A stretch of DNA of 55,759 nt from Alphaproteobacteria bacterium. GTDB taxonomy: Bacteria; Pseudomonadota; Alphaproteobacteria; Micavibrionales; Micavibrionaceae. Under the pieces are notes generated by a model, which made no database searches, was not told where the DNA came from, and saw nothing but the letters and a program-made list of their open reading frames with translations. This document shows, piece by piece, positions 35,192 through 44,309 of this stretch (within the stretch, counting starts at the first letter, position 1; each line of letters begins with the position of its first letter). Both the position numbers and the translations under genes were made by a program. The stretch is taken from NCBI GenBank assembly GCA_024275825.1, contig JAJRYK010000021.1, positions 1-55,759 on the forward strand. Direction: 5' to 3'.

Positions 35192-35974
35192 TCATTTCCG
35201 CTCGCTCTCACGCGGTTTTTGTACATCGAGTATATACTGCAGGCTCTGCGCTTTTTTATAGGCGTTGGTGATGTTCAGGGTCGCGGCGTGCGCGTCTTCT
35301 AGCTTTCCATGATCTGCGAGAATTTTTGAGACGATCGTGTAGGCTTTGTTGCGATAGGCGGTGCTGTTAATCGTTTCTATACTTTTCATCGCCTCTGCGA
35401 ATTTGCCTTTTTCGGCCTGGATCTCTGCGGTTTCGCCGTAGGCCTTGTGGCGCAGCGCATCATTCTCCATGTCGCTGGCGGTTTTCCGCGCGCCATCATC
35501 ATCACCGGCGAAGGCTTGCGCCATGGCGATATAGGTGAGCGCAATCGCGTAGGAGGGCTTGTGCGTGATCTTTTCGGCCTCAAAGCGCAGCGCTGTGAAA
35601 ATCGCGTTATAATCTTCTGTGCTCAATGCATTATCAGCCGCGGCCATGCCAATGCCGCGAATGGTCAGGGCCTTGGTGTCCGGGCTTTTGATTTTATTGA
35701 GGATGATAATCGCATCATCGATGCGTTTGTCGAAGGCAAGCGTTTTAGCCAGCTCGCGATAGATCTGATCGCGCCAGTTTTCATTGTCGATAGATTGCGC
35801 TGCGGCCTTTAGCTCCTCAATAACGCAGGCACGATCGCTCACGGTGCAAATCACGGGTGGAGATGTCGCAAACGCATTTTGGGCGTTTATGGTGACAAGC
35901 ACCGCTGCGGTGATAAAGAGAATTACATTTGGCATTTCAAGGAGGCCCAAAAATTTGTTACTATAGTAAGACAC
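35192..35974 (-). CDS. Secreted tetratricopeptide-like protein, 260 aa
   Basis: A signal peptide is likely: ILFITAAVLVTINAQNAFA then TSPPVICT. Met14 would be an alternative start giving a shorter leader. The mature part is made of helix pairs with A-x-A and small-residue spacing (for example YAIALTYIAMAQAFAGDDDGA, quoted only in part as AMAQAFAGDDDGA), typical of TPR or Sel1-like solenoids that bind proteins. No enzyme motif. It stands alone between ftsE and the divergent zinc-ribbon gene. Role unknown; a periplasmic protein-protein adaptor is a reasonable guess. Confidence 0.75.
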   Translation of the reverse strand: MSYYSNKFLGLLEMPNVILFITAAVLVTINAQNAFATSPPVICTVSDRACVIEELKAAAQSIDNENWRDQIYRELAKTLAFDKRIDDAIIILNKIKSPDTKALTIRGIGMAAADNALSTEDYNAIFTALRFEAEKITHKPSYAIALTYIAMAQAFAGDDDGARKTASDMENDALRHKAYGETAEIQAEKGKFAEAMKSIETINSTAYRNKAYTIVSKILADHGKLEDAHAATLNITNAYKKAQSLQYILDVQKPRESERK

Positions 35975-36036
35975 GTCGTTTATGCGTACTCTCCTAGATA
36001 CTAGAAAAAACCGCTTAAGAGAAGAACTGCGCCTTT

Positions 36037-36864
36037 ATGATTCTAACCTGCCCACAATGTTCGTCACAATTTAAGTTCCCGGCCGATCAGCTGGGCGACG
36101 AAGGCCGCCATGTGAAATGTTCGGATTGCGGCGAAGTGTGGCATCAATTGCCGGACCCGGAGGAGCTTTCTGAGGCTGCGCCTGTTGAAGAGGATGTGGT
36201 TGAGGAGGCCGCCTCTGAAGAAGGCGAGCAAGGGGCGGATGATTTTGAAGACATCCCGGAAGGGGTAAAGCCTGCGCCGGATGATGATGCGCCTGAGGGT
36301 GAGAATGCCGAAACGGATGAAGGCAGCGGCGGGTTTTCTGTTGCCGGTGTGAAGGCGATGATTTTAGCCTCCTTCCCGCATTCTCTGATCGCGGCGGCGG
36401 CGATTTTTGTTGTGATTTTGATTGTATTGTTGGCGCTCAGCAGCCCGATGAAAAAAATATTTCCGTCTATGCGCGCCTTTTACGGTACGTTCGGTATGGT
36501 GGGCGCTGTGCCGGGAGAGGGGCTGGTGTTTGATCGGCTTGAAGCCAAAATCGAGGCCCATGATGGTTATGATACGCTAAGCCTGCAGGGTAAAATTGTG
36601 AATTTAACGGCTAAAGATACGGCTGTGCCCTATATTGAGGCCGTGATTAAGGATGAACATGGGGAGGCGATTGATCATCTGGTGGTCGACCCATCGGCCA
36701 AGATGGTTGAGAAAGAGGGCGTTTTGGATTTTGAGGCTCAGCATGAACTCTCACATGACGGCGGCGTGGATGTGACATTGCGCTTTGTGCTGAGCGCGGA
36801 GAGGCCCGCTAAAACTGCTTTAGAAGACGACGGAAATACTCCCGCTCCGCCCGCGGACGATTGA
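36037..36864 (+). CDS. MJ0042-type zinc-ribbon membrane protein (DUF3426-like)
   Basis: 275 residues. N-terminal zinc ribbon MILTCPQCSSQFKFPAD with C-x2-C at 5-8 and a second pair KCSDCGEVW. An acidic linker (about 50-105: EEDVVEEAASEEGEQGADD) follows, then one membrane helix (IAAAAIFVVILIVLLAL, about 118-136) and a beta-rich C-terminal domain of about 120 residues resembling DUF3426. Found beside ftsEX in alphaproteobacteria. A sensor or scaffold at the membrane is possible; no activity is known to me. The 3' end overlaps the convergent DUF4175 gene by 56 bases. Confidence 0.85.
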   Translation: MILTCPQCSSQFKFPADQLGDEGRHVKCSDCGEVWHQLPDPEELSEAAPVEEDVVEEAASEEGEQGADDFEDIPEGVKPAPDDDAPEGENAETDEGSGGFSVAGVKAMILASFPHSLIAAAAIFVVILIVLLALSSPMKKIFPSMRAFYGTFGMVGAVPGEGLVFDRLEAKIEAHDGYDTLSLQGKIVNLTAKDTAVPYIEAVIKDEHGEAIDHLVVDPSAKMVEKEGVLDFEAQHELSHDGGVDVTLRFVLSAERPAKTALEDDGNTPAPPADD

Positions 36865-39262
36865 GCTCACCAGAGCGGCGGCGCAGCTCACGAAGAATCT
36901 CCTGCGCCCGGTTCCGCTCCGCCGCATCCGGAATCTCAATCGGCTCCCCCGGCAGGCCACTCTGACGACCACTCTGGCCAAAAGCCCGCCCCAGCGGATC
37001 ACGGCGCATCTGCCCGCCATTAAAGGCGAACCCTGTCATTTGCTGCATACGCTGGGCGAATTGCTGGCTCAGCTGTTTCTGCGCGTCCTTTAGATATTTA
37101 AGCGCCAGCTCTTGATGCGGGATCGATAGCTTGGGCTGATTTTCGCCGAGCAGGGTTGCGGCGCTAAACATTTCACGCTCAGCCTTGCCCATCCCTTCCG
37201 GGATCTCATCGAGCACATCGGCGGCTTCGAGCATGAGCTGGCCGAGAATATAGCGCAGTGATTCTTGCTCGGTTTTATGGGATTGCGTGCTCAGCGGTGG
37301 CAGACTGTCGAGCAAATCGCTTTGCAAGCTTATCAGCATATCCCAGGCTTTGGTTTTTTGCGTGATGGTTTTGAGTAGCTTCCCCTGATTCTCGATTAGC
37401 GCCTGCAGCTCATTTACCCCATCGGCCATCATCTGCATATCGGGCGGCATTGGCGCGGCCATAGAGGGGCTGAACATATCCATCATGCGTTGGAGCTGCG
37501 AGAGCATTTCGCGGGCCTTGGCCGGATCGCCATTCATCATCTCAGCTTGCATTTGATCGAGGAAATTGGCGAGCGCGTCCGGGTCGATGATTTGGCTGAG
37601 CATATCGGGGGAGAAGATCATGTTATCGCCCTCCGCCTCGCGCTTTTGCATTTCCTTTTGCAGCTCAGTGAAATATTGCGCCATAGCGTTGCGCAGGTCG
37701 GTCATCAGTTTCGCTATCTCTTCGGGCGTGGCCTCTGGGTTACTCAGCGCTTGCTCCAGATCATTCTGTGTATCGCGCACATTGCGTGCGGCGAGCGTTA
37801 GGTTGCCGTCTTCGATGCGCAGCGCAGTGTCCCAGAGTAGGCGCGCTACAGCGCTGGCGGTTTCTATTGTTGGCTTTTTCTCGTAGAACAGGCGCGAGGA
37901 GGCGCTGCGCAGGGCCAGAAATGCAATCTGATCATGTTGATAGAGATCAGGACGGAAGAGTGTCCTCTCCAGCGCGCGGGCGATGTCTGTATGGTCGCCT
38001 TCCGGACCCCAGATCAGCTCTTTGCGCAGCGCGATTAGCTTTTGTGCAATGGGATGGCGGAAAATGCGCTCGGGGATCACTATTTCGATGGGCGTTGTCG
38101 TGGCGCTATGGCCGACATGATCTGTGGCAGTGAAGGTGAGGCGCGCGGGCAGCCCGGCCCAGGGATGGCTGGTTAAATCATAGAGCGGCGCGATTTGGAA
38201 ATTTTTTCCGGCGGGGGAGATGATGGATCGGGTTTCCATGATGGCACCGCCGATGGGCGGGCCGATAATGGTGGGGCCCAGCGTGGCATTTATGTTGAGG
38301 GTTTTGACCCCGTAATCATCATGAAGCGTCATGGGAAAACGCAGCGCGCCATCGGGCTGGCGCTGCGGCGCATCGCTGCCGAGCGTGATGATTGGGGCTG
38401 TGTCGGGGATATGCTCATAACGCCACGCGGCGCGAGTCATCAGGAATTGCTTAACGCTGATCTGCTGACCAGGCGGAATTTCGCGTTCGATGATGTAGCT
38501 ATCTTTGCCTGCGCGTTCCAGCGGCCATTTTTGCTCGTCGATATGTAGCGTGGGTGCGCCCAGCCCGCCAGTGATGCGAAGCTTTAGGATGCTGCCTGCC
38601 GGGATTTTTATCGGCTCTTCGCTTTCGTCCGTTGCGCTCAGAATGATTTGTTCGGCCTTTGTATAGGCGGGCGGGGTGATCCATAATTGCACACCGCGCT
38701 GCATCGCGGCTGCGTTATTAAAGCTAAATGGCGCAGCGCCATAGCGCATGCGCGCGTCCCAGCCATGCCCCGAAACCAATAGACCGCAGAGGAAGAAGAG
38801 GAGAACGCCAAAGCGCAGGGCGTAAGGGTCGCTCGCGGCCAGAAAGGCTTTTGGTGCGATGAATTTCAGCCGCGGCAGGGCAGCGCGCAGGCGGTCTTTG
38901 TTTGTATCCCACAGCGCCCATGTTTGCGTCTTTTCTGGATTGGCGAGCTGGTCATCGAGGCTGGAGAGCGGGCGGTGCGCTACGCCGCTATCACGCTCCA
39001 GACGGCGATCAATAGATGTCCCGTGTTTGAGGTGGGGCAAATCTTTGTAAAGGAGTGTGAGCAGGCCGGCGATATAGAGTAGGGCGGTGATGATTGAGGC
39101 GACATGTCCCAGCATCACCGGAATCTGAAACATCCATAAAGCGCAGAAAAACAACGTCCAGATTGACGGACGCCACAGCGCCAGCGTCACATGCTCCAGC
39201 CCGATCATCAGGCGAGCAAAGCGGCGTTTGAGGGTGAGAATGGTGGTGCGGGAGACGCTCAT
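36809..39262 (-). CDS. DUF4175 (TIGR02302-type) membrane protein
   Basis: 817 residues. N-terminal membrane helices (WTLFFCALWMFQIPVML and ASIITALLYIAGLLTLLY, then FGVLLFFLCGLLVSGHGW), a long periplasmic or cytoplasmic stretch, and a helical, glutamine/methionine-rich C-terminal part (QMQAEMMNGDPAKAREML, FSPSMAAPMPPDMQMM). This is the alphaproteobacterial TIGR02302/DUF4175 family, commonly next to lysA. Function unknown. The C-terminal GQMRRDPLGRAFGQSGRQSG is the most conserved part. Starts 20 bases upstream-to-downstream of lysA's stop, same strand, so likely co-transcribed. Confidence 0.9.
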   Translation of the reverse strand: MSVSRTTILTLKRRFARLMIGLEHVTLALWRPSIWTLFFCALWMFQIPVMLGHVASIITALLYIAGLLTLLYKDLPHLKHGTSIDRRLERDSGVAHRPLSSLDDQLANPEKTQTWALWDTNKDRLRAALPRLKFIAPKAFLAASDPYALRFGVLLFFLCGLLVSGHGWDARMRYGAAPFSFNNAAAMQRGVQLWITPPAYTKAEQIILSATDESEEPIKIPAGSILKLRITGGLGAPTLHIDEQKWPLERAGKDSYIIEREIPPGQQISVKQFLMTRAAWRYEHIPDTAPIITLGSDAPQRQPDGALRFPMTLHDDYGVKTLNINATLGPTIIGPPIGGAIMETRSIISPAGKNFQIAPLYDLTSHPWAGLPARLTFTATDHVGHSATTTPIEIVIPERIFRHPIAQKLIALRKELIWGPEGDHTDIARALERTLFRPDLYQHDQIAFLALRSASSRLFYEKKPTIETASAVARLLWDTALRIEDGNLTLAARNVRDTQNDLEQALSNPEATPEEIAKLMTDLRNAMAQYFTELQKEMQKREAEGDNMIFSPDMLSQIIDPDALANFLDQMQAEMMNGDPAKAREMLSQLQRMMDMFSPSMAAPMPPDMQMMADGVNELQALIENQGKLLKTITQKTKAWDMLISLQSDLLDSLPPLSTQSHKTEQESLRYILGQLMLEAADVLDEIPEGMGKAEREMFSAATLLGENQPKLSIPHQELALKYLKDAQKQLSQQFAQRMQQMTGFAFNGGQMRRDPLGRAFGQSGRQSGLPGEPIEIPDAAERNRAQEILRELRRRSGELNRPRAEREYFRRLLKQF

Positions 39263-39281
39263 ATACTTATTATAGAGTTTT

Positions 39282-40529
39282 TTAGTCGTGCAGCCAGTCC
39301 GGAATCACGTCGCGTGCGATTAACTCTTCAATATCTTGGCGCGGCGTGATGACGGTGTAGTTGTCACCATCGACGAGCACTTCGGCGGGCAGGCTGTGCG
39401 TGTTGTAATTCGAGCTCATCACATAGCCATAGGCTCCGGCGCTTTTGAAGACGAGCAGGTCGCCGGCGCTCATCGTGGGGAGGCTGCGATCAGTGGCGAA
39501 CATATCACTAGTCTCACAAATCGGTCCGGCAACATCGTAAGTTTTCTCCGGTGTGCTGCGGTTGGCGATCGGTTCAATGCCGTGATAGGCCTCATACAAA
39601 GCAGGGCGGATCAGGTCGTTCATGCCGGCATCGAGAATGAGAAAATTACGGCCATGACTCTCTTTTTCGTACAAAACTTCACTAAGCAGCACGCCCGCAT
39701 TCCCGACCAGATAGCGGCCAGGCTCCAGCACGATTTCTACATCCAGCGGCAGGATAATATCGCGCACCCATCTTGCATAGGCATTAAGGTCCAGCAGCTT
39801 TTCATCCTTATATTGAATCGGAAACCCGCCGCCAATATCAATGCGAGAGACAGTGTGACCCGCCGCGCGGAGCTGCGTTGTCGCTTCGGCAAGCCTTTTG
39901 AACAGAATTTCAAACGTTTCTGTTTGCCAGACTTGTGAACCAACATGGGTGAAGATGCCGACGGCTTCGACGTGGTTCATGGTCTTGGCTTGCTCGTACC
40001 CCGCCATGACGAGATCGAAGGACAGGCCGAATTTATTGTGCTTTTGTCCGGTGGAAATTTTCTCAACGCCGCCGCCCGCAACATCGGGGTTGAGGCGGAA
40101 GACGACCGTGGCGGTTTTGCCCAGGCTTTGCGCAATCTGGTTGATCAGCGCAAGTTCGCCTAGAGATTCGATGTTGAATTGGTGAATGCCGGCCTCCAGG
40201 CCCAGCTTGATCTCGGCCGCAGATTTCCCCACGCCTTCGCAGACGATATTGTCAGGAGAAAATCCAGCCTTGAGCGCGCGGCGCAGCTCGCCTTCGGACA
40301 CGGTTTCGATCGCGCTGCCGAGATTTTTGAGCAGCGTGAGAACAGCCAGAGCGCTATTGGCTTTACACGCATAGCAAATCAGTGGCTGGCGATCAGCGGG
40401 CAGGGCGGCGGCCATTGCGCCGGACAGCGCCTCATATTGAGACCGGATAGAGGCCGCCGAATACACATAGGTCGGCGTGCCAACCTCGCGCGCGATGGTC
40501 TCTAGTGATACATTTTCAGCGTGGAGCAC
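39282..40529 (-). CDS. lysA: Diaminopimelate decarboxylase, start region frameshifted
   Basis: PLP enzyme that decarboxylates meso-diaminopimelate to L-lysine. PLP lysine in CYACKANS, GGGFPIQYKD (phosphate loop), EPGRYLVGNAG, and the C-terminal active-site CETSDMFA. As written the frame opens at GTG 40529 (MLHAENVSLETIAREVG, 415 aa). In homologues a further ten residues precede it, MSEFFYRKNG. The bases from ATG 40558 spell exactly that if one T is added to the run of six at 40544-40549. That ATG also overlaps the lipoprotein stop (ATGA). So the gene probably lost one base, or the sequence has a homopolymer error. The GTG could still serve as a start. Confidence 0.94.
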   Translation of the reverse strand: MLHAENVSLETIAREVGTPTYVYSAASIRSQYEALSGAMAAALPADRQPLICYACKANSALAVLTLLKNLGSAIETVSEGELRRALKAGFSPDNIVCEGVGKSAAEIKLGLEAGIHQFNIESLGELALINQIAQSLGKTATVVFRLNPDVAGGGVEKISTGQKHNKFGLSFDLVMAGYEQAKTMNHVEAVGIFTHVGSQVWQTETFEILFKRLAEATTQLRAAGHTVSRIDIGGGFPIQYKDEKLLDLNAYARWVRDIILPLDVEIVLEPGRYLVGNAGVLLSEVLYEKESHGRNFLILDAGMNDLIRPALYEAYHGIEPIANRSTPEKTYDVAGPICETSDMFATDRSLPTMSAGDLLVFKSAGAYGYVMSSNYNTHSLPAEVLVDGDNYTVITPRQDIEELIARDVIPDWLHD

Positions 40530-40554
40530 GCCGTTTTTTCGGTAAAAAACTCGC

Positions 40555-40701
40555 TCATCGTGGGTCTGTCTCTATATTAGGATAGGTGCGCGGAAATGTA
40601 TCAGGCTCGCCCGCAGGTGAGCCTACGCCGCCGGGCTTAATCCCGCAGGCGCTTAAGGAGAGGGTCAATAAAGCTGCAATTGTGAGTGTTCGTATATTCA
40701 T
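40555..40701 (-). CDS. lptM: Small LptM-like lipoprotein, 48 aa
   Basis: Too short to be picked easily, but clear: MNIRTLTIAALLTLSLSAC with lipobox LSAC, then CGIKPGGVGSPAGEPDTFP and RTYPNIETDP. The C-G-x-K start of the mature lipoprotein and position immediately before lysA fit the YifL/LptM group, whose members help mature the LptD-LptE lipopolysaccharide translocon at the outer membrane. Its TGA overlaps an ATG (40558) that is the expected lysA start. The proline-rich F-P-R-x-Y-P tail is common in alphaproteobacterial members. Symbol given on family resemblance. Confidence 0.82.
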   Translation of the reverse strand: MNIRTLTIAALLTLSLSACGIKPGGVGSPAGEPDTFPRTYPNIETDPR

Positions 40702-40805
40702 AAGTTAATTACCTATCGCTCTGGCGGCGAAAAAGAAAGGATTATTGTACGATTACATGTTTCTCTCTCTATGTTTTTACCTGAAATCTTGCTAAATTTA
40801 CAGCC

Positions 40806-42113
40806 ATGTCTGATCAATCCTCATCACCTTCGGAATCCTTGGAGAAAATGACGCAGGACCAGCTCGATGCGCTGGTGCGTCTGCATGAACGATTTTTGAG
40901 TGGGCGTATCGGTGGGCGGCGGGCGATGCTACGCCAGACTGATATTTCTGGCTTGTCGCTGAAGGGACAAAACTTACAGCAAGTGGATTTTGTTGGCTGC
41001 TTGATGATGGGCATGGATTTATCCGAGGCTGATTTTCAGGAAGCGGTGCTCTATGCCTGTGACTTGAGCGATGCAAATTTGCACATGGCCAGCTTTGTGC
41101 GCACTGACTTGCGTGGTGCGCGGATTGAGAACGCCAATTTGCAGGGCGCGAACTTGGAGCGTGCAGATTTGCGCGCCGGCGGGATCGCGACTGATAATAA
41201 TTATGCCCCGGCGCAAGCGGTGAATTTCCGTGCGGCGAATTTAAGCGGCGCGCGGCTTGTGGGCTCTATCGCTAGCCATGCTGATTTTTCCGATGCGATC
41301 ATGGTTGGCGCAAACATGAAAGAGGCGGACTTTTCTGGCGCAAAGCTGGAGGGGGCGGATCTTTCTAATTGTGATGTTGAGGGCGCACAGTTCGCGGGCG
41401 CGGATATGAGCTTAACTATTCTCACGGGCGTGAATGTGAGCAGCATGAGTGGTAATATAGATCTTAGCAACGCGATTACTGATGAGAATATCGGGATGTC
41501 TGTTTCCGATATGGATGTTCCGCTACCGACCATGATTGAGGAGCACCGTGCCTGGGTTGATAGCGCGGGCGCAAAGGGCGCGCAGCTGGATTTGAGCAGC
41601 ATTAATATGCGCTTTTTGAAAACACTGAAGATGGAAAAGCTGACAGCGATCAAGGCGGTGGGCACGAAATTCTTTGGCATGAATCTCTATAAGGTTGAGC
41701 TGCAAAGCGCTGTGCTGGATGGTTCAGACTTTCGCAATTGCGATATGGAGGATGCGGATCTGCGCGGTTCCAGCTTTAAGGGCGCGCAGTTCAGTCATGC
41801 GGTGATGAGAGGGATTAACGGTAATGCTCTGATGTTCGGCGGTGGCAGTTCGACCACGCGCTTCAGCCCGTGCAATTTTGAAGGCGCGAAATTGCGTTAC
41901 GTTGACCTCTCTGGCGCGCAGCTTAAGCATGCGAGTTTTAAGGATGCAGATTTATCCCACGCCAATTTAACCGGCGCAGATCTGCGTGATGCAGACTTTA
42001 CAGGCGCAAAGCTGGGGCACGCTATTTTGGATGATGTGCAGTCTGAGGGCGCAAAATTTGACCAAGATGATTTGCGGCCTGTCTTTAAGATGAAGACGGA
42101 TGACAGCGAATGA
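40806..42113 (+). CDS. Pentapeptide repeat protein, 435 aa
   Basis: Two blocks of pentapeptide repeats with the A(D/N)LxX pattern: about residues 45-205 (for example FVGCLMMGMDLSEADFQEA, NLQGANLERADLRAG) and 285-425 (SSFKGAQFSHAVMRG, ADLSHANLTGADLRDADFTG). Each would form a right-handed quadrilateral beta-helix. An N-terminal helix (LEKMTQDQLDALVRLHERFL) and a non-repeat middle (about 205-285, DVPLPTMIEEHRAWVDS) interrupt them. No signal peptide or membrane helix. Some such proteins mimic DNA, others scaffold; this one's role is unknown. Divergent from the lptM-lysA genes. Confidence 0.93.
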   Translation: MSDQSSSPSESLEKMTQDQLDALVRLHERFLSGRIGGRRAMLRQTDISGLSLKGQNLQQVDFVGCLMMGMDLSEADFQEAVLYACDLSDANLHMASFVRTDLRGARIENANLQGANLERADLRAGGIATDNNYAPAQAVNFRAANLSGARLVGSIASHADFSDAIMVGANMKEADFSGAKLEGADLSNCDVEGAQFAGADMSLTILTGVNVSSMSGNIDLSNAITDENIGMSVSDMDVPLPTMIEEHRAWVDSAGAKGAQLDLSSINMRFLKTLKMEKLTAIKAVGTKFFGMNLYKVELQSAVLDGSDFRNCDMEDADLRGSSFKGAQFSHAVMRGINGNALMFGGGSSTTRFSPCNFEGAKLRYVDLSGAQLKHASFKDADLSHANLTGADLRDADFTGAKLGHAILDDVQSEGAKFDQDDLRPVFKMKTDDSE

Positions 42114-42121
42114 AAATATTT

Positions 42122-42223
42122 AAACGCAAAGTAAAACAAAGTTAGACAAAGTTTATGTTTGGCCTGTGGTGTTTTTTTGAAGCTAAAAAGTACTTTGTTT
42201 TACTTTATTTTACTTTGCGGTTC
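42122..42223. repeat. Long hairpin repeat, ACAAAGT-unit type
   Basis: Left arm ACGCAAAGTAAAACAAAGTT with AGACAAAGT after it; right arm AAAGTACTTTGTTTTACTTT then ATTTTACTTTGCGG, an inverse copy built of the same units. Loop of about 35 bases (TTATGTTTGGCCTGTGG). Lies between the pentapeptide gene and the end of etfA, which are convergent, so it can act as a shared terminator-like structure. Confidence 0.85.
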
Positions 42224-42235
42224 AAAAATAATTTT

Positions 42236-43165
42236 TTAAACCTTACTCTCAAGCTCCGGCACAGCGTCGAATAAATCCGTGACCAACCCGTAATCAGCGA
42301 TAGAAAAGATCGGCGCATCTTCGTCTTTATTGATGGCGACGATGACTTTGGAATCTTTCATACCCGCCAGATGTTGAATAGCGCCGGAGATTCCGATGGC
42401 TATATATAGATCCGGCGCGACGACCTTGCCGGTTTGGCCGACTTGGTAATCATTGGGTACGTATCCCGCATCCACAGCGGCGCGCGAGGCCCCAACGGCT
42501 GCGCCGAGTTTATCGGCTAGCTTCTCGATAATCGCAAAGTTCTCCGCCGATCCCACGCCGCGCCCGCCGGATACAACGATCTTGGCAGACGTTAGCTCCG
42601 GGCGGTCGGATTTGGATTCTTCGATGCTAACAAAGCTGGACAGGCCCGCATCGCCAGCCGCGCTAATATCTTCAACGCTCGCGCTGCCGCCTTCGGTGGC
42701 AACGGCATCAAAGGTTGTGCCGCGCACCGTGATCAGCTTGATCGAATCGCTGGACTTTACAGTCGCAATCGCGTTGCCCGCATAGACCGGGCGCTCGAAT
42801 GTGTCGGAATCAATCACGGCAGAAATTTCAGAGATTTGCTGCACATCCAGCAACGCCGCCACGCGCGGCAGAATGTTTTTCCCAAAGGTCGTCGCCGGGG
42901 CGAGGATGTGGCTATAATTTCCGGCCAGCTCCACCAAAATTGGCGCGATATTCTCGGCGATGGGGTGCTCCAGCGCGGCATTATCGGCCTTGAGCACTTT
43001 CGACACGCTTTCAATTTTGCCGGCAGCCTCGGCCACAGCGCCACAATTCGACCCGATGACAAGGATGTGAATGTCGTCCCCAATTTGTTTAGCCGCTCCA
43101 ATGGTGCTTAGCGTTGCTGTTTTCAGGCGCTCATTATTATGTTCGGCTAGGACTAGAATGGTCAT
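42236..43165 (-). CDS. etfA: Electron transfer flavoprotein, alpha subunit
   Basis: 309 residues. With EtfB it binds FAD and carries electrons from acyl-CoA and other dehydrogenases to ETF-ubiquinone oxidoreductase. The C-terminal FAD domain is clear: [59 protein letters not shown] and [13 protein letters not shown]-terminal domain [13 protein letters not shown]. It follows etfB with a hairpin repeat of about 105 bases in the gap, which would lie in the shared transcript. Confidence 0.97.
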   Translation of the reverse strand: MTILVLAEHNNERLKTATLSTIGAAKQIGDDIHILVIGSNCGAVAEAAGKIESVSKVLKADNAALEHPIAENIAPILVELAGNYSHILAPATTFGKNILPRVAALLDVQQISEISAVIDSDTFERPVYAGNAIATVKSSDSIKLITVRGTTFDAVATEGGSASVEDISAAGDAGLSSFVSIEESKSDRPELTSAKIVVSGGRGVGSAENFAIIEKLADKLGAAVGASRAAVDAGYVPNDYQVGQTGKVVAPDLYIAIGISGAIQHLAGMKDSKVIVAINKDEDAPIFSIADYGLVTDLFDAVPELESKV

Positions 43166-43187
43166 GCTTTTATTTCCTTTTTATTTT

Positions 43188-43291
43188 TCACCACGAAGTC
43201 TCGAAGGACACAAAGAATCACGAAGTTTTCTTATTTTTAAAATTATATTTTTCTTTGTGATTCTTTGTGTCCTTCGAGACTTCGTGGTGAA
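43188..43291. repeat. Long hairpin repeat, CACGAAG-unit type
   Basis: The two arms of 39 bases (TTCACCACGAAGTCTCGAAG onward, and its inverse ending CTTCGTGGTGAA) differ at one position only, the best-preserved of these hairpins. Loop of about 26 AT-rich bases. It fills the gap between etfB and etfA. The near-perfect arms point to recent arrival or selection on the stem. Confidence 0.92.
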
Positions 43292-43293
43292 TC

Positions 43294-44058
43294 TTATAAA
43301 ACTTTCGCTTCGTTCTTCAACTTATCAATCAGCTCATTCACATCGGCAACCTTGCCGCCGCCTTGGCGCACGGGCGGTTCAACGACTTTGATGACTGACA
43401 GGCGCGGGGTGAAATTAACGTCTAGATCGGCGGGGGTTAAGACCTTCAGCTCTTTTTTCTTCGCCTTCATAATATCCGGCAGCTTGGCATAGCGCGGTTC
43501 GTTTAGGCGTAAATCGGTGGTGATGATGGCTGGCATTTTCAGCGCCAGCGTTTCCAGCCCGCCATCAATTTCGCGGGTGATGTTTAACGTGCCATCGCCA
43601 AGCTCCAGTTTCGAGGCGAACGTCCCTTGCGCCCAGCCCAGCAGAGCGGCGAGCATTTGGCCGGTTTGGTTGCTATCATCATCGATGGACTGCTTGCCCA
43701 TGATCACGAGGTCCGGGCTTTCCTTATCCACCAGCGCTTTGAGCGCTTTAGCAACCGCCAGCGGTTCTACGCCGCCCAGATCAATGGCCGTCTCAGTTTG
43801 CACCAAAATCCCGCGATCAGCGCCAATGGCCATGGCGGTGCGGATTTGCTCCTGCGCCTTTTCCGGGCCGATGGACACCACGATGATCTCTGTGGCTTTG
43901 CCGGATTCTTTTAAGCGCACGGCTTCTTCAACCGCGATTTCATCAAACGGGTTGATCGACATTTTGACATTGGCCAGCTCAACGCCGCTTTCATCAGCCT
44001 TTACACGGATTTTAACGTTGTAATCAACGACCCGCTTAATGGGGACAAGAATCTTCAT
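43294..44058 (-). CDS. etfB: Electron transfer flavoprotein, beta subunit
   Basis: 254 residues from ATG 44058, with GGAG nine bases upstream; an ATG at 44073 is in frame but would add five non-conserved residues. Beta subunit of the FAD heterodimer, also holding a structural AMP. Family segments: [59 protein letters not shown], and [20 protein letters not shown]. First gene of the etfB-etfA pair. Upstream lies a small HIG1-type membrane protein on the same strand. Confidence 0.97.
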   Translation of the reverse strand: MKILVPIKRVVDYNVKIRVKADESGVELANVKMSINPFDEIAVEEAVRLKESGKATEIIVVSIGPEKAQEQIRTAMAIGADRGILVQTETAIDLGGVEPLAVAKALKALVDKESPDLVIMGKQSIDDDSNQTGQMLAALLGWAQGTFASKLELGDGTLNITREIDGGLETLALKMPAIITTDLRLNEPRYAKLPDIMKAKKKELKVLTPADLDVNFTPRLSVIKVVEPPVRQGGGKVADVNELIDKLKNEAKVL

Positions 44059-44107
44059 TGTATAATACTCCACGATTAGTGATGTGGTTTAGGGAGCGCT
44101 ATGCGAG

Positions 44108-44305
44108 TCACGCCTGAGAGGTAAAGTATGCCAGCGCAAGCAGGGCCAAGGCAAGCCCCTGTAGCATGATGCGGGCCTGCATCAGTCTGTTGCCGTATTT
44201 CTCATTGAATGCTCCGCCTTTGGCCATAGAGATCACGCCTGTAATGACGACGCCAAGCGCGGCGAACATGACGATGAGGGCGGCGATGAAGAAAATGTTG
44301 ATCAT
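44108..44305 (-). CDS. HIG1-type twin transmembrane protein, 65 aa
   Basis: Two membrane helices: FFIAALIVMFAALGVVITG (about 4-24) and LQGLALALLALAYFTS (about 48-63), joined by a polar loop SMAKGGAFNEKYGNRLMQAR. The K-Y-x-N-x-L-M-x-A-R loop and the two-helix hairpin match the bacterial HIG_1_N family, related to mitochondrial hypoxia-induced proteins that associate with respiratory complexes. A role near cytochrome oxidase is inferred from the eukaryotic members. The gene begins two to four bases after ubiG and precedes etfB, a respiratory setting. Confidence 0.88.
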   Translation of the reverse strand: MINIFFIAALIVMFAALGVVITGVISMAKGGAFNEKYGNRLMQARIMLQGLALALLALAYFTSQA

Positions 44306-44309
44306 AGTG

